Shown piece after piece: positions 27,416 through 36,864 of a stretch of 64,000 bases of DNA (position 1 is its first letter; each line of letters starts with the position of its first letter). The stretch spans positions 186,001-250,000 of the forward strand of contig JAIPJS010000004.1 of NCBI GenBank assembly GCA_021734025.1, in the 5' to 3' direction. The stretch comes from Candidatus Neomarinimicrobiota bacterium. GTDB taxonomy: Bacteria > Fidelibacterota > JAANXI01. Position numbers and translations under genes: made by a program. The notes under the pieces were generated by a model. It worked only from the letters and a program-made list of their open reading frames with translations, searched no databases and was not told the DNA's origin.

Positions 27416-27672
27416 GCAATAGAATGACCCTTCCCCGCAGGGATCCCGTTGGGGCGGCTGCGGTTCGATTCCATCGAATCCTCGCTCAGGATGACTGGTG
27501 TTGCTTTTGTCCTAGAATGATTAAAAAAAACGAGTCATCCCGACCGAGCGGAGCGAGTGGAGGGATCTGGTAAAGAAACCTCCGGAGTGTAAATGGCGAG
27601 AACCCTCCACCGCAGGGATCCTTTCCGAGACGACAAGTCATTCGACGTGGATTACGACGGATTTAAAGGGCG
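27416..27672. repeat. Mosaic intergenic repeat (family A), copies 5a/5b
   Basis: CCTTCCCCGCAGGGATCCCG, GATTCCATCGAATCCTCGCT, then CAGGATGACTGGTG and, in opposite sense, CGAGTCATCCCGACCGAGCG with GGAGGGATCTGG. Two units in inverted orientation lie between the TatT gene start and the DjlA-like stop. No gene. Confidence 0.75.
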
Positions 27673-27681
27673 GTTCATTTG

Positions 27682-28443
27682 CTACATTCCCCGTTCCTGT
27701 TTCACCTGCTGGTAGGCGTCGTTGATGGCCTTGAATTTTTCTTCGGCTACCTGCGTAAATTCGTCTCCCAGATGAGACACCTTATCCGGATGGTATTTCC
27801 GCGCCAGTTTTCGATATGCCTCCTTTACCTCCTCATCGTCAGCACTTCGGTCGACTCCAAGGATTTCGTAGGCATTCTCCTCTGCTGCATGACGGGACTG
27901 ACGAGTCCGCGTCCGATCGGAGCCGCCGTTCATGAACATCGCCCGAATACTCCGCAGATCCTGCGGGCTAATACCCATACCATTGGAAATTTCTTCGATA
28001 GCATTCAGCTCGGACTGATTCAGGTCGCCGTCGGCGCTGGCGATGCCAAAAAGCAAGTGCAGCAATTCCAGTCGCTCGCTGTACGGTACGTGCCGCCGAA
28101 CCTGTTTACACACCGGCTCAATGGGATAATCCTGCTTCACGATGTCCTTGTACATCTGCATCAAATCCCGCGCGTTGGAAGTGCCGAAGTTGTCCACCAG
28201 GAATCGTTTGACGTACTGTACCTCCGATGACATAACCTGCCCGTCGGCTCGGGTCACATAGCCAAAAAGCACCAGGAGACTAGCCATCATATCGCCGGCG
28301 CGGTTCTGCGTCGAACGACTACCAAAATCCATGGAAGTCCCCTCAGAAAACTGATTGCCGAGAATTCCGCCTAAAATAGCGCCGATAGGCCCGCCGAGTA
28401 CCCAGCCGAGTCCGGCGCCGATTAGTGTTCCTTTTAATCCCAT
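27682..28443 (-). CDS. TerB + DnaJ co-chaperone (DjlA-like)
   Basis: 253 residues. A glycine-rich N-terminal stretch ([20 protein letters not shown], about 6-25) can insert in a membrane. A TerB-like helical domain spans about 50-165 ([19 protein letters not shown], then [20 protein letters not shown]). The C-terminal J domain (about 188-253) contains the diagnostic HPD within [14 protein letters not shown]. It presents clients to DnaK at the membrane. It lies 7 bp from the carboxyl-carrier gene. Confidence 0.85.
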   Translation of the reverse strand: MGLKGTLIGAGLGWVLGGPIGAILGGILGNQFSEGTSMDFGSRSTQNRAGDMMASLLVLFGYVTRADGQVMSSEVQYVKRFLVDNFGTSNARDLMQMYKDIVKQDYPIEPVCKQVRRHVPYSERLELLHLLFGIASADGDLNQSELNAIEEISNGMGISPQDLRSIRAMFMNGGSDRTRTRQSRHAAEENAYEILGVDRSADDEEVKEAYRKLARKYHPDKVSHLGDEFTQVAEEKFKAINDAYQQVKQERGM

Positions 28444-28450
28444 AGAATAC

Positions 28451-28960
28451 TTACTCCGAATCTATTTCCAGTAATATTGTATCCTTTTCAATGCTCTCAT
28501 TTTGCTGCACATGGATTTTTGCGATTACTCCCCCGATGGGCGCCTTGATCTCGTTCTCCATCTTCATGGCTTCCAGGCTCATCAGGCCGTCATCCGGAGC
28601 CACGGTCTGTCCCTCTTCCACTTCGATTTCCACCACTTTACCGGGGATCGGCGCCTTCACCACACCGTGCATTTCGGCCGCCTTTTTCCCCATGCCGTAC
28701 CGTTCGCGAATCAGGTCAACTTCGTCCTTCAGGATCACGTCCACCGACTGATTCCGGTGCGTCACCTCAAATCCGGCGCCGTTCGGCTCCACCTGAAGCA
28801 GGTAAGATTGTCCGTCCAGCAGCACAGAATACCGGGTCGGTGAAATACGCTCGTAATCTATGATGTCGCCCGACTCAGCCAGCCGGATCTCCATTATCCT
28901 GCCATTGGCTTCGACGGACAGTTCAACCTCCTGCTCCTCGATGGCTGCCACGTATTTCAT
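28451..28960 (-). CDS. Biotin carboxyl carrier protein of an acyl-CoA carboxylase
   Basis: 169 residues from the ATG at 28958-28960, which overlaps the stop of the biotin carboxylase as ATGA. The C-terminal biotinyl domain (about 95-169) carries the biotinylated Lys in [20 protein letters not shown]. The N-terminal part resembles the linker domain of acyl-CoA carboxylase alpha chains. An upstream in-frame ATG would lengthen it to 181 residues, but the ATGA junction decides the start. It functions with the preceding gene. Confidence 0.87.
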   Translation of the reverse strand: MKYVAAIEEQEVELSVEANGRIMEIRLAESGDIIDYERISPTRYSVLLDGQSYLLQVEPNGAGFEVTHRNQSVDVILKDEVDLIRERYGMGKKAAEMHGVVKAPIPGKVVEIEVEEGQTVAPDDGLMSLEAMKMENEIKAPIGGVIAKIHVQQNESIEKDTILLEIDSE

Positions 28961-30462
28961 CCTTGCAGCCCCCGTTCCCGCCCGGTACTTTTCCACTTGT
29001 TCGACTTCGTTTCGGGTTCACGATTTGCCGGGGATTTTCCATTGGTTTCTTCATGAGCAAAGAGAGTAGATGCCACACTTGCCGGCACATCGAACCGGAT
29101 TGCTTCCTTCGACTGCGTCAGAATATCATCCAAATGTTCTTCCAGGATATGCGTATCGTACTTGCCCTCGGCAAATTTCCCGAACCGCAGCACGTTCGCA
29201 CAGAATCCCAGCGATGTCTTCACCCCGGTGATGGCAAATTCCTCCAGCGCACGCAGTGACCGCCGGATCGCTTCTTCTCTGGAATTGCCCCAACAGACCA
29301 GTTTCCCGATCATCGGATCGTAGTGTGTCGTAATCTTCAGTCCGGCGTACACGCCACCGTCAAATCGGACGCCGAATCCGTCCGGTACATGCATATCGGT
29401 GATGGTGCCGATGGACGGTGCAAAATTCTGGCGGGCATCCTCGGCGTAAATCCGGCATTCGATGGCATGCCCCTGTGACGTGATCTCCTCCTGTGACCAC
29501 GGTAATTCCTCACCATTCGCCACATCGATTTGTGCCTTCACCAGGTCGATGCCGGTGATCTGCTCGGTGACGGGGTGCTCCACCTGGAGGCGGGTATTCA
29601 TCTCCAGAAAGTAGAAATTGCGGTACTTGTCCACGAGGCACTCTACAGTACCGGCGCCGACATAATCGCAAGCTCTGGCTACCTCTACGGCTGCCTCGCC
29701 CATCTCCCGGCGAAGCTTATCCGTCATAAACGGAGATGGCGATTCCTCGATAATCTTCTGGTAGCGTCGCTGCACCGAGCACTCCCGCTCGTTCAGATGA
29801 ATGACGTTTCCGTGCTGATCCGCGAGGATCTGGAATTCGATATGGTGCGGCTCTTCCAAATACTTTTCCACGTACACCCGGGGATCACTGAAGGCATTCT
29901 TTGCTTCGTTTGAGGCTGCCTGGATTGACTTTTCGAGTTCGGATTCTTCATGCACAATGCGCATCCCCTTGCCGCCGCCACCGCCGACTGCCTTGATGAG
30001 CACCGGAAATCCGATATCCCTGGCGACATCCGCCGCCACCTGCACATCTTCAACAGGCTCTTCCAGTCCCGGAACGATGGGAACACCGGCTGCACTGACT
30101 TTTTTCCGTGCGGCGATCTTGTCCCCCATGGAAGCAATGGACTTCGGATTCGGTCCGATGAAAATCAATCCGGCATCCTGCACCTTCCGGGCGAATTCTG
30201 CGTTCTCCGCCAGAAAGCCGTATCCCGGATGCACCGCGTCGCATCCGGCATCTCTGGCAACATCAATCAGCTTGTCCTGTCGCAGATAACTCTCCGACGA
30301 CGCCTTTCCGATATGATACGCCTCATCGGCGTAGAGCACATGCGGCGCCAGGCGATCCGGCGTAGAATAGACGGCCACTGCCTCAATATCCATCTCGTGG
30401 CACGCCCGGATAATCCGGTGTGCTATTTCTCCTCGATTGGCTATAAGTATCTTCAGAATCAT
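28957..30462 (-). CDS. Biotin carboxylase subunit
   Basis: 501 residues. Typical biotin carboxylase blocks: ILIANRGEIAHRIIRACHEM (start), HPGYGFLAENAEFA, the glycine-rich ATP-grasp loop AVGGGGGKGMRIVHEE, and EMNTRLQVEHPVTEQITGID with catalytic Arg/Glu. It carboxylates biotin on the carrier protein using ATP and bicarbonate. A long C-terminal segment after the core (about 450-501) is divergent and charged. The carboxyltransferase subunit is not in this window, so acetyl-, propionyl- or methylcrotonyl-CoA specificity is open. Confidence 0.9.
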   Translation of the reverse strand: MILKILIANRGEIAHRIIRACHEMDIEAVAVYSTPDRLAPHVLYADEAYHIGKASSESYLRQDKLIDVARDAGCDAVHPGYGFLAENAEFARKVQDAGLIFIGPNPKSIASMGDKIAARKKVSAAGVPIVPGLEEPVEDVQVAADVARDIGFPVLIKAVGGGGGKGMRIVHEESELEKSIQAASNEAKNAFSDPRVYVEKYLEEPHHIEFQILADQHGNVIHLNERECSVQRRYQKIIEESPSPFMTDKLRREMGEAAVEVARACDYVGAGTVECLVDKYRNFYFLEMNTRLQVEHPVTEQITGIDLVKAQIDVANGEELPWSQEEITSQGHAIECRIYAEDARQNFAPSIGTITDMHVPDGFGVRFDGGVYAGLKITTHYDPMIGKLVCWGNSREEAIRRSLRALEEFAITGVKTSLGFCANVLRFGKFAEGKYDTHILEEHLDDILTQSKEAIRFDVPASVASTLFAHEETNGKSPANREPETKSNKWKSTGRERGLQG

Positions 30463-30489
30463 GAGTGATGAATCTTAAGCACAGATTGC

Positions 30490-30740
30490 ATCTGAGTCAA
30501 GCCGGGAGGAGAGACAAAGACTGGAGACCGGGGATGGGGGATGGGAGACAGAAGACGGGAAATACCAACAGACTGCAACCACAAATCCAAGTCCGGAGGG
30601 ACGAGCATATCCAATCCTACCAATTTATTGGTGGGAACCGGTGCCATAAAACCGTGCAAAATCCCGGCAGGGATGGCTGGAATACGAAACAATAACACTA
30701 TCCCACCTTATACCCTATCCCCCTTTTTTTCGCTGTGTGA
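30490..30740. repeat. Short-period repeat remnants in the carboxylase/barrel gap
   Basis: The 30463-30830 gap has no gene. It holds GAGACAAAGACTGGAGACCGG and GGAGACAGAAGACGGG (the purine-rich module of family B), a palindrome with arms CCTACCAAT/ATTGGTGGG (about 30616-30636), and CTTATACCCTATCCCC. These are the same modules as in the gaps at 49.3 and 52.1 kb. Confidence 0.55.
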
Positions 30741-30830
30741 GATTAATCACTGTATCTCTTCCACCTGACCTCTACTGTTCTCCGTGATGAGAGGAATAGA
30801 CACATTTGGGGCGTGAAGGGAAGGGAGACA

Positions 30831-31457
30831 ATGAAAAAGATCCAATATATTGTGACAGCGGTACTATTATTGATCTGGTTCCCTTATCACGGAAACGCCC
30901 AGCATATGGGCGCTAAGGGTGGTCTGAACATGGCGAATTTTGCCGGTGAAAGTGCCGACAACATGGAATACCGGGCCGGCGGAATACTGGGCGCCTATGT
31001 ATACCTCCCGGTGACATCACAGTTCGGGATTCAACCGGAAATCTACTACTCTCAACGAGGTTCCCGGAGCGATGGCACTATAGGGGAGACCGATATCGAT
31101 GCACGGATCGACATGCAATATATCGATCTTCCGGTCCTTGCGGTACTGCATACCCGTACTGGTCTCCGGTTTTACGGTGGTCCGGGAATGGCGTTTTTCC
31201 TGGACGGGACGATCCACACTGAAGCCACCGGCCAACTGCTCGGCTGGGATGTGAATGAGTCCGGGACATCCGAAATCAACGAGAATGACGTCAAATCTCC
31301 CAGTGTATTCCTGAGTGGCGGTGTCGGCTATAATTTTGGCGGTATGACGCTGGATCTCCGCTATCACCGTAGCGTGGAAAATGTCTGGGACACGCCCTCG
31401 GAGGATAATGAGTTACAGCATTCCGACATCCAGATAATGCTTGGCATACCGTTTTAA
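30831..31457 (+). CDS. PorT-like outer-membrane beta-barrel protein
   Basis: 208 residues from the ATG at 30831 (an upstream in-frame start at 30813 adds 6). A signal peptide ends near GNAQ. The body is a string of amphipathic strands, e.g. MGAKGGLNMANFAG, FGIQPEIYYSQRG, LDLRYHRSVENV, ending in the outer-membrane-type SDIQIMLGIPF. This matches the PorT/outer_membrane_beta-barrel_2 group common in FCB bacteria; function unknown. It is followed after 40 bp by a lipoprotein gene on the same strand. Confidence 0.8.
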   Translation: MKKIQYIVTAVLLLIWFPYHGNAQHMGAKGGLNMANFAGESADNMEYRAGGILGAYVYLPVTSQFGIQPEIYYSQRGSRSDGTIGETDIDARIDMQYIDLPVLAVLHTRTGLRFYGGPGMAFFLDGTIHTEATGQLLGWDVNESGTSEINENDVKSPSVFLSGGVGYNFGGMTLDLRYHRSVENVWDTPSEDNELQHSDIQIMLGIPF

Positions 31458-31497
31458 GGATATGGACATACTAACACACATCTATGGAGACAATATT

Positions 31498-31866
31498 ATG
31501 CGTATCATAAAAAAAATCCTGCTAACTGGAATCGTGATATCACTTGCAGGCCTTGTCATCACCTGTGAAAAAGAAGGTACCGCGGAGCGGGCTGGAAAGA
31601 AATTGGATCAGAAAATAGAGCAGGCGAAAGATATGGTCGATAACTCTGCAGAGGCTATCAAGAACAGCCTCGGAGACCAAGGTACTATGGAAAACGCCGG
31701 CGAAAAAATTGATCAGATAGCGGAAGATACCAAGGAAAAGCTGAACGAGTTGGCGCAGGATATTAAAACCGGCAGCGAAGGTACCGCCGAACAGGCTGGC
31801 GAGAAGATCGATCAGATTGTCCGGGATGCCCGGGAGAAAATGCACCAAATGATAGATGGTGAATAG
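31498..31866 (+). CDS. Small lipoprotein with three 27-35-residue repeats
   Basis: 122 residues from the ATG at 31498; earlier in-frame starts overlap the barrel gene and add no signal-peptide quality. A leader (KKILLTGIVISLAGLVITCE) ends in a probable lipid-attachment Cys. The rest is three variants of G.AE.AG.K.DQ...DA.EK (starting near residues 24, 62 and 93 by eye), amphipathic and probably helical/coiled. Similar small periplasmic proteins occur in many Gram-negatives. Terminator follows. Confidence 0.75.
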   Translation: MRIIKKILLTGIVISLAGLVITCEKEGTAERAGKKLDQKIEQAKDMVDNSAEAIKNSLGDQGTMENAGEKIDQIAEDTKEKLNELAQDIKTGSEGTAEQAGEKIDQIVRDAREKMHQMIDGE

Positions 31867-31899
31867 CTGAACATACCATCGTTTAACTATTTGCACAAG

Positions 31900-31937
31900 A
31901 GATGCCATTCCGTTCCGGCGGGATGGCATCTTTTTTT
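31900..31937 (+). terminator. Terminator with AGATGCCAT arms
   Basis: AGATGCCATTCCG and CGGGATGGCATCT form a near-perfect stem followed by TTTTTTT. The same arm sequence forms the hairpin at 58141-58172, so this is a repeated terminator module. Confidence 0.85.
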
Positions 31938-32129
31938 AATGTCCAACCGTCCCGAAAGGATCCTGTTGGGGCAGGATGTCCAATCTACTGTCGACGTGCC
32001 CATGCCTACCCGGGGATTGAAAATTGAAGAAAGAAAAGTGAAAAAGGGAGAAGGTGGGGGGATACACGGGAAGAAGCCCAACGGGCTTCAACATGAATAG
32101 CCGCCGGTGAACCCGGTGGATCGGGGTAA

Positions 32130-32297
32130 ATTCACAGTGAGACAACCCCGCATGGAGTTAAACGGATTATACAAGCCCCCAAGAGTCTCGTCAAGGGACA
32201 TCCGTTTGGCGAGATCCGGGAATTTCTGACGCCGCTGCTCCAGTCCATTGAAGGGCTGTCGGTGGAACGGCTGTCCGAACTGGCCGGATTTCTCTGA
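32130..32297 (+). other. Open frame without a start, possible gene remnant
   Basis: From the TAA at 32127-32129 to the TGA at 32295-32297 the frame stays open for 55 sense codons and reads protein-like: KGHPFGEIREFLTPLLQSIE, then GLSVERLSELAGFL. No ATG or ribosome site. It may be the C-terminal end of a lost gene, or chance. No family recognised. Upstream (31940-32129) lie GAAGCCCAACGGGCTTC and other palindromic debris. Confidence 0.3.
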
Positions 32298-32445
32298 GAC
32301 AACGCCTGAGTTACTCCTCCTTTTGGGATAGTCCGCGCCTCAAAGTGTCTGGTCTATTACGCCAATGTGACGCATCCTTCCAATCCAGTCTGCAATTCGG
32401 GCGTGATATCCCTCACTTCCTGACAGTCAGTCATGATTTTTATCA

Positions 32446-32474
32446 CTGGCATAGTCTGTGCGTCTGTTTATAAT
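32446..32474 (+). promoter_or_regulatory. Sigma70-type promoter of the 57-aa gene
   Basis: CTGGCA (32446-32451), 17 bp, TATAAT (32469-32474). Transcription would start near 32481, giving a leader of about 17 bases that contains AAGAAGGAGG in front of the ATG. Confidence 0.5.
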
Positions 32475-32497
32475 CGATAAAAGAAGGAGGTCTGATT

Positions 32498-32671
32498 ATG
32501 AATAATGCAATGTTTCAAGAAGTGATAAATCAAAATTTGGCTGAAAAATTTTGGAACGAACTGAATAATGAATCCGAGATACCTGTGGAATTTGCGGACG
32601 CTGCTCTCTGTTTTACAACCTTGAGACAGCTAACGCACGGTGACAACACCGTAGATATGCCACAGGCTTAA
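32498..32671 (+). CDS. Stand-alone 57-residue protein, unknown
   Basis: A short frame with a perfect AAGGAGG 7 bp upstream, a consensus -10 element and its own terminator. The protein is soluble, acidic and rich in Asn/Glu (MNNAMFQEVINQNLAEKFWN at the start, then NESEIPVEFADAAL, one Cys, and a TTLRQLTHGDN block). The start and SD leave little doubt it is expressed; no family recognised. It could be a regulator or a secreted peptide, but no signal peptide is visible. Confidence 0.7.
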   Translation: MNNAMFQEVINQNLAEKFWNELNNESEIPVEFADAALCFTTLRQLTHGDNTVDMPQA

Positions 32672-32706
32672 ATAGAGCACTCTTAAAACTCGTAATCGCA
32701 ACAATA

Positions 32707-32736
32707 ACCGCCCCGGTGAATTCCGGGGCGGTTTTG
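32707..32736 (+). terminator. Terminator of the 57-aa gene
   Basis: ACCGCCCCGG - TGAATT - CCGGGGCGGT is a perfect 10-bp stem followed by TTTG. The stem is strong although the T tract is short. The remaining 350 bp to the SDR gene (32737-33085) hold no gene that I can see. Confidence 0.75.
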
Positions 32737-33085
32737 TGTTTCATTGGGCAACTCTCCTTGCCAAAATTCTGAAAATACTCTTAAACGCAAATACATACTC
32801 AGAAGTCATCATCCCATACTTCTATTACGTTCAGGTGGGAAATTTTAAAGAGACGAATAAGATGTTTCTGTTGAAAAACGTCTAAAAAATCTTCACCCGG
32901 GGATGTTCACCAGTGATTGAGAGTAAAGCGGAGGTGCCGAAACTAATCCCCGGAATTCACCTGGAATCTGGAATCCGGCGGAACTGCCATTTTCTTTCTT
33001 CAGGTATTATCAATACTTTTATTTTGTAAATACTCTTCCTATGCAAAAGTCCGTCTTTAAACAAAAACCAAAAGGATATATAGCT

Positions 33086-33901
33086 ATGAATAAAGTCATA
33101 TTGATTACGGGTGCTTCTTCAGGTATTGGCAAAGCCACTGCCCGGCGATTACTGGAGGATGGGCATACTGTTTACGGTGCGGCCCGGCGAGTGGAGAAAA
33201 TGCAGGAGCTCGAAGAGAAAGGCGGCCATGCGATGCCCATGGACGTAACCAGTAATGAGGATATCACAAGAGTTGTGAACAAGATCCTTGAGGAACAGAA
33301 GAGAATCGATGTCCTGATTAACAATGCCGGTTATGCGATTTACGGTGCTGTCTAAGATACGGACATCGATGATGCCCGCCGTCAGTTCGAGGTGAACCTG
33401 TTTGGACTGGCCGCAATTACCAAAGAAGTCCTGCCATCCATGCGGAAGAAGGAGTCGGGTACGATCATAAATATCTCCTCCATGGGCGGAAAAATATATA
33501 CGCCCCTCGGGGCCTGGTATCATGCCTCCAAACACGCGCTGGAAGGCTGGTCGGATTCTCTGCGGTTGGAAGTCAAGCAATTCGGAATTGATGTAGTGAT
33601 CATCGAGCCGGGGATCATCAAAACGGGATTCGAAGAAGTCATGATGCAGCCGATGCTGGATCGTTCCGGAGACGGCTCGTATAGTGAAATGGCTAAGGCA
33701 GTAGCTCGGACCACCGAAAATTCGTACGAGAGTGGTTCTTCGCCACCTACCGTAGTCGCTGATGCCATTGCAAAAGCCGTTCGGGCCAAAAAGCCGAAAA
33801 CCCGGTACGCCATGGGCAAAATGGCCAAAACAACGATTTTTCTTCGTAAATGTCTCAGCGATCGGCTTTTTGATACTGCGATGATGAACCAGGTGAAGTA
33901 A
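33086..33901 (+). pseudogene. Short-chain dehydrogenase split by one in-frame stop
   Basis: Read through TAA at 33353-33355, the frame gives a full ~271-residue SDR. It has TGASSGIGKATARRLLEDG, the NNAGYAIYGAV block, INISSMGGKIYTPLGAWYHA, YHASK with catalytic Tyr/Lys, and the IIEPGIIKTGF block. At the stop, family logic expects Glu (GAV-E-DTDIDDARRQFEVN), so GAA to TAA is a single substitution; both sides remain in frame. Either the gene is a very recent pseudogene, or there is an error or a variant base. Without readthrough, the first part lacks the active site. Confidence 0.85.
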
Positions 33902-34169
33902 CCTGGAATATATTCGGATAACCGTTTGTTGTTAACACTCCAACCTAAAGTGCGGCAGTACGTATTCTTGACGATCCCTTCATCTATATATATACTAAGT
34001 ATTCTTATCATTCGTGCCATCCACTTTCAGGAAGCTATTTTGGATGCCATTATATACGACAGACGCTCAATGAATATTGGTGTTTTTCGAACCCTGATGG
34101 TTTTTAAAAAAGCTCTCTGTTAGGAGCCACATAGCGTTGAGTAATAATACAATCCGAAAGGAGAAATAG

Positions 34170-35405
34170 ATGGCAGGCTATGATGCAACCATAGATACCG
34201 TAATTATCGGCGGGGGCCAGGCAGGATTGGCCATGAGTTATCTGCTGACGCAACAGGACCGGGAGCACCTTATACTCGAAAAACAGCAGCGAATTGGCGA
34301 ATCGTGGCGCAATCGCTGGGATTCGTTTACACTGGTGACGCCGAACTGGCAGCTGCAACTCCCGGGCTTTCCGTATCAGGGCGACGATCCGGACGGCTTT
34401 CTGTCCCGGGATGAAGTAGTTAAGTACCTCGAGGACTACACCGCGTCGTTCAATCCACCTATCCGCTATGGTATCGAGGTGAAGTCCGTGAAGAGAGATG
34501 TGGCGTCCGAAAAATATATGATTCACACAGATGACCAGGCCTACGAAGCTACAAACGTGGTGGTGGCTGTCGGGACACATCAATTTCCGAATATTCCGGA
34601 GTGCCGCAAAAAAGTTCCACCGGAGATGAACCAGTTGCATAGTTGCGACTACAAAAATCCGGAGTCGCTACCGAAGGGCGGCGTACTGGTAGTCGGCAGC
34701 GGACAGTCCGGTAGCCAGATTGCCAAAGAATTACATGAGAACGGACGGAAAGTCCATTTGTGTGTGGGCAGCGCTCGTCGTCTCCCGCGCCAGTATCGCG
34801 GCAGAGATTGTATGTGGTGGGCGGATCAACTCGGAATATTTGACGAGACCATGGAGCAACTGGACTCGCCGGCCGAACGTTTTGCCGCGAATCCGCAAGT
34901 TTCCGGTCAAAACGGCGGCCAGGATATCAATCTGCATCAATTTGCCCGAGACGGGATTACATTGTTGGGGCGTCTGGAAGACGTGAACGATGGGAGAATT
35001 TTTCTGGCAAAGGACCTCCACCAAAACCTCGCCGCCGCCGACAAAATGGCTGAACAAATCCGGCAGGGCGCGGACACGTTCGTAGAAAAAGCCGGATTAG
35101 ACTTACCTGAAGAAGAGGTTGATGAACCAAAAGATGGTTTTGAGCAGGAGGAAATCCCTGAATTGGATCTGGCCGAAAATGGTATCAACAACATCCTCTG
35201 GGCCACCGGATTCGGCTGGGATTACAACTGGATTCATCTGCCGGTTTTTGATGAGTTCGATTATCCTATCCAGCAGCAGGGTGTGACGGAGTATCCCGGA
35301 CTCTATTTTCTGGGACTGCACTTCCTCCACACCCGCAAGTCAGGACTTTTTCTCGGACTGGGAGAGGACGCCAGGTACGTAGCCGACCATCTTGCCGAAC
35401 GGTGA
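34170..35405 (+). CDS. Flavin-dependent monooxygenase (CzcO-like)
   Basis: 411 residues. The FAD-binding Rossmann motif TVIIGGGQAGLAMSYLL is at about 10-26, the NADP-site motif VLVVGSGQSGSQIAKELHEN near 172-191, and the FMO-like WRNRWDSFTLVTPNWQLQLP near 46-65. The ILWATGF block sits near 346-352. Such enzymes oxygenate small lipophilic compounds or sulfide/amine groups; the substrate is unknown. AAAGGAG precedes the ATG. It is in the same orientation as the SDR remnant and convergent with the cytochrome gene. Confidence 0.85.
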   Translation: MAGYDATIDTVIIGGGQAGLAMSYLLTQQDREHLILEKQQRIGESWRNRWDSFTLVTPNWQLQLPGFPYQGDDPDGFLSRDEVVKYLEDYTASFNPPIRYGIEVKSVKRDVASEKYMIHTDDQAYEATNVVVAVGTHQFPNIPECRKKVPPEMNQLHSCDYKNPESLPKGGVLVVGSGQSGSQIAKELHENGRKVHLCVGSARRLPRQYRGRDCMWWADQLGIFDETMEQLDSPAERFAANPQVSGQNGGQDINLHQFARDGITLLGRLEDVNDGRIFLAKDLHQNLAAADKMAEQIRQGADTFVEKAGLDLPEEEVDEPKDGFEQEEIPELDLAENGINNILWATGFGWDYNWIHLPVFDEFDYPIQQQGVTEYPGLYFLGLHFLHTRKSGLFLGLGEDARYVADHLAER

Positions 35406-35478
35406 CCAGGGACACGGGAAATTGAGTTGAGCCCTTCTCCGCTGAGGGAATTAAACAGCGAATAATACCGTGGGTAAT

Positions 35479-36471
35479 CTATTTAGCCTTTGCTATTCCG
35501 TATTTTTCAACCGTATTCTTAATCGGTTCCAGTGATTGAAGGTAGGCATATATAGCTCTCAAATCCTGCTCGGTCATTCCAGCGTACATCACCCACGGCA
35601 TAACAGTGTTAAATCCATCCTCACCCACCTCGATGCGTTGGTTTTCGACTTTCTCATATTTTTTGAATTGAGAGACGAATTTTTCCTGACTCCAGGCTCC
35701 GATACCTGTTTCCCGGTGCGGAGTGATATTGGCCGAACGTGCGACGGTTCCATTGGGAAATGGAAAGGGTTGTCCCCCGGCATACGCTAAGCTGTCTATG
35801 AATTCGCCCTTTTCCATCGGGGTGTGACAATCCCTGCAACCGGCTATTGTAACCAGATACTTACCATAGGCGACCGTATCTGCGGGCTCGGGAGTGGGCT
35901 GCGGTTCTGCATCCACTGCCATCGTTTTTATCAGGAAATTGAAAGGGAATCCGATTTCCCGTTCCGGAACCGTATTTTGTATCGGTTCAAGTGTTCGAAG
36001 GTATGCGACAATTGCGCGCCGGTCTTTTTTGGACATGATCTTGTACCCCGGATACGGCATCAATGGGAAAATGACTTCACCATCTTTCGTGACACCCTCG
36101 GTAAACGCCCGGATGATTTCACCATCTGTCCAATCTGCCAATCCGTGCGGCGTAATATTCTTGGAATACAGGTTTACAGGGATGTTCTGTAGTTTATCCA
36201 GCGGAAAGTGTTCTCCGCCGGCTCCTTCCATGCCCGGTCTCGGCGGCCCGGAAAAATATTTCCAGTTCCGCTCGGTATGGCAGTCAATACAGACAGAGAC
36301 GTGATTCGCCAGATATTCACCGCGTTCAACCTGGGCTGGCGTACCTTCCACGGTTACATCCGGTGGCGGATTCACCTTCGGAAAACTGGCCTGAAAATAA
36401 ATATAGCCGCCCGCTATGAGCAGTACAACGACGGCGACTATCCCAATTATTACCTTCCAGATTACTGACAT
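35479..36471 (-). CDS. Membrane-anchored diheme cytochrome c
   Basis: 330 residues. An N-terminal anchor (IGIVAVVVLLIAGGYIYFQ) is followed by two c-type heme sites, CIDCH (near residues 60-64) and CRDCH (near 212-216). Each domain has a Met-containing loop (IFPLMPYPGYKIMSKKDRR; VMPWVMYAGMTEQDLR) that could ligate heme. The two domains are clearly homologous to each other. The fold resembles cytochrome subunits of periplasmic dehydrogenases, but no dehydrogenase gene is adjacent. Located on the outer face of the inner membrane. Confidence 0.88.
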   Translation of the reverse strand: MSVIWKVIIGIVAVVVLLIAGGYIYFQASFPKVNPPPDVTVEGTPAQVERGEYLANHVSVCIDCHTERNWKYFSGPPRPGMEGAGGEHFPLDKLQNIPVNLYSKNITPHGLADWTDGEIIRAFTEGVTKDGEVIFPLMPYPGYKIMSKKDRRAIVAYLRTLEPIQNTVPEREIGFPFNFLIKTMAVDAEPQPTPEPADTVAYGKYLVTIAGCRDCHTPMEKGEFIDSLAYAGGQPFPFPNGTVARSANITPHRETGIGAWSQEKFVSQFKKYEKVENQRIEVGEDGFNTVMPWVMYAGMTEQDLRAIYAYLQSLEPIKNTVEKYGIAKAK

Positions 36472-36864
36472 ATATATCCTCCGGCGGTTATTTTTTTAGG
36501 TCTATATTTTACCAGTGAAATTCCCGGAAAGGTGGCCCGGGAACATCCTCCATCCATGTCAGATGACGGATTCTCTGGAAAAAGATGAGTGGTGGTTTCA
36601 TATTTAAAAATTCGGTTATGTGCAACTAATTAAGTTTCCTTTTCAGGGCTGACAGGTACTGGTTATCACTGGAATCTAATTTTTGCACACCTGCGATGTC
36701 CGGCTCTGTGCTCATGTCATCACATTGTGTAAAGAGCAAACCCGTGACGATGAATCTAACCGCAATCAGCGGTAAGATGTGTATTATCATGGTTGCATGT
36801 GATTTATGATCCCTCCTAGAATCCTCCTTCTATGTTTCCTGTGTTTTCTCTGTGATTAGCTGTT
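36472..36864. other. Gene-free gap
   Basis: About 390 bp with no credible frame, hairpin or repeat module that I recognise. A short GTTTCCTGTGTTTTCTCTGT run near 36834-36853 resembles the 3'-end module of the copper-operon repeats, in degraded form. Confidence 0.5.
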
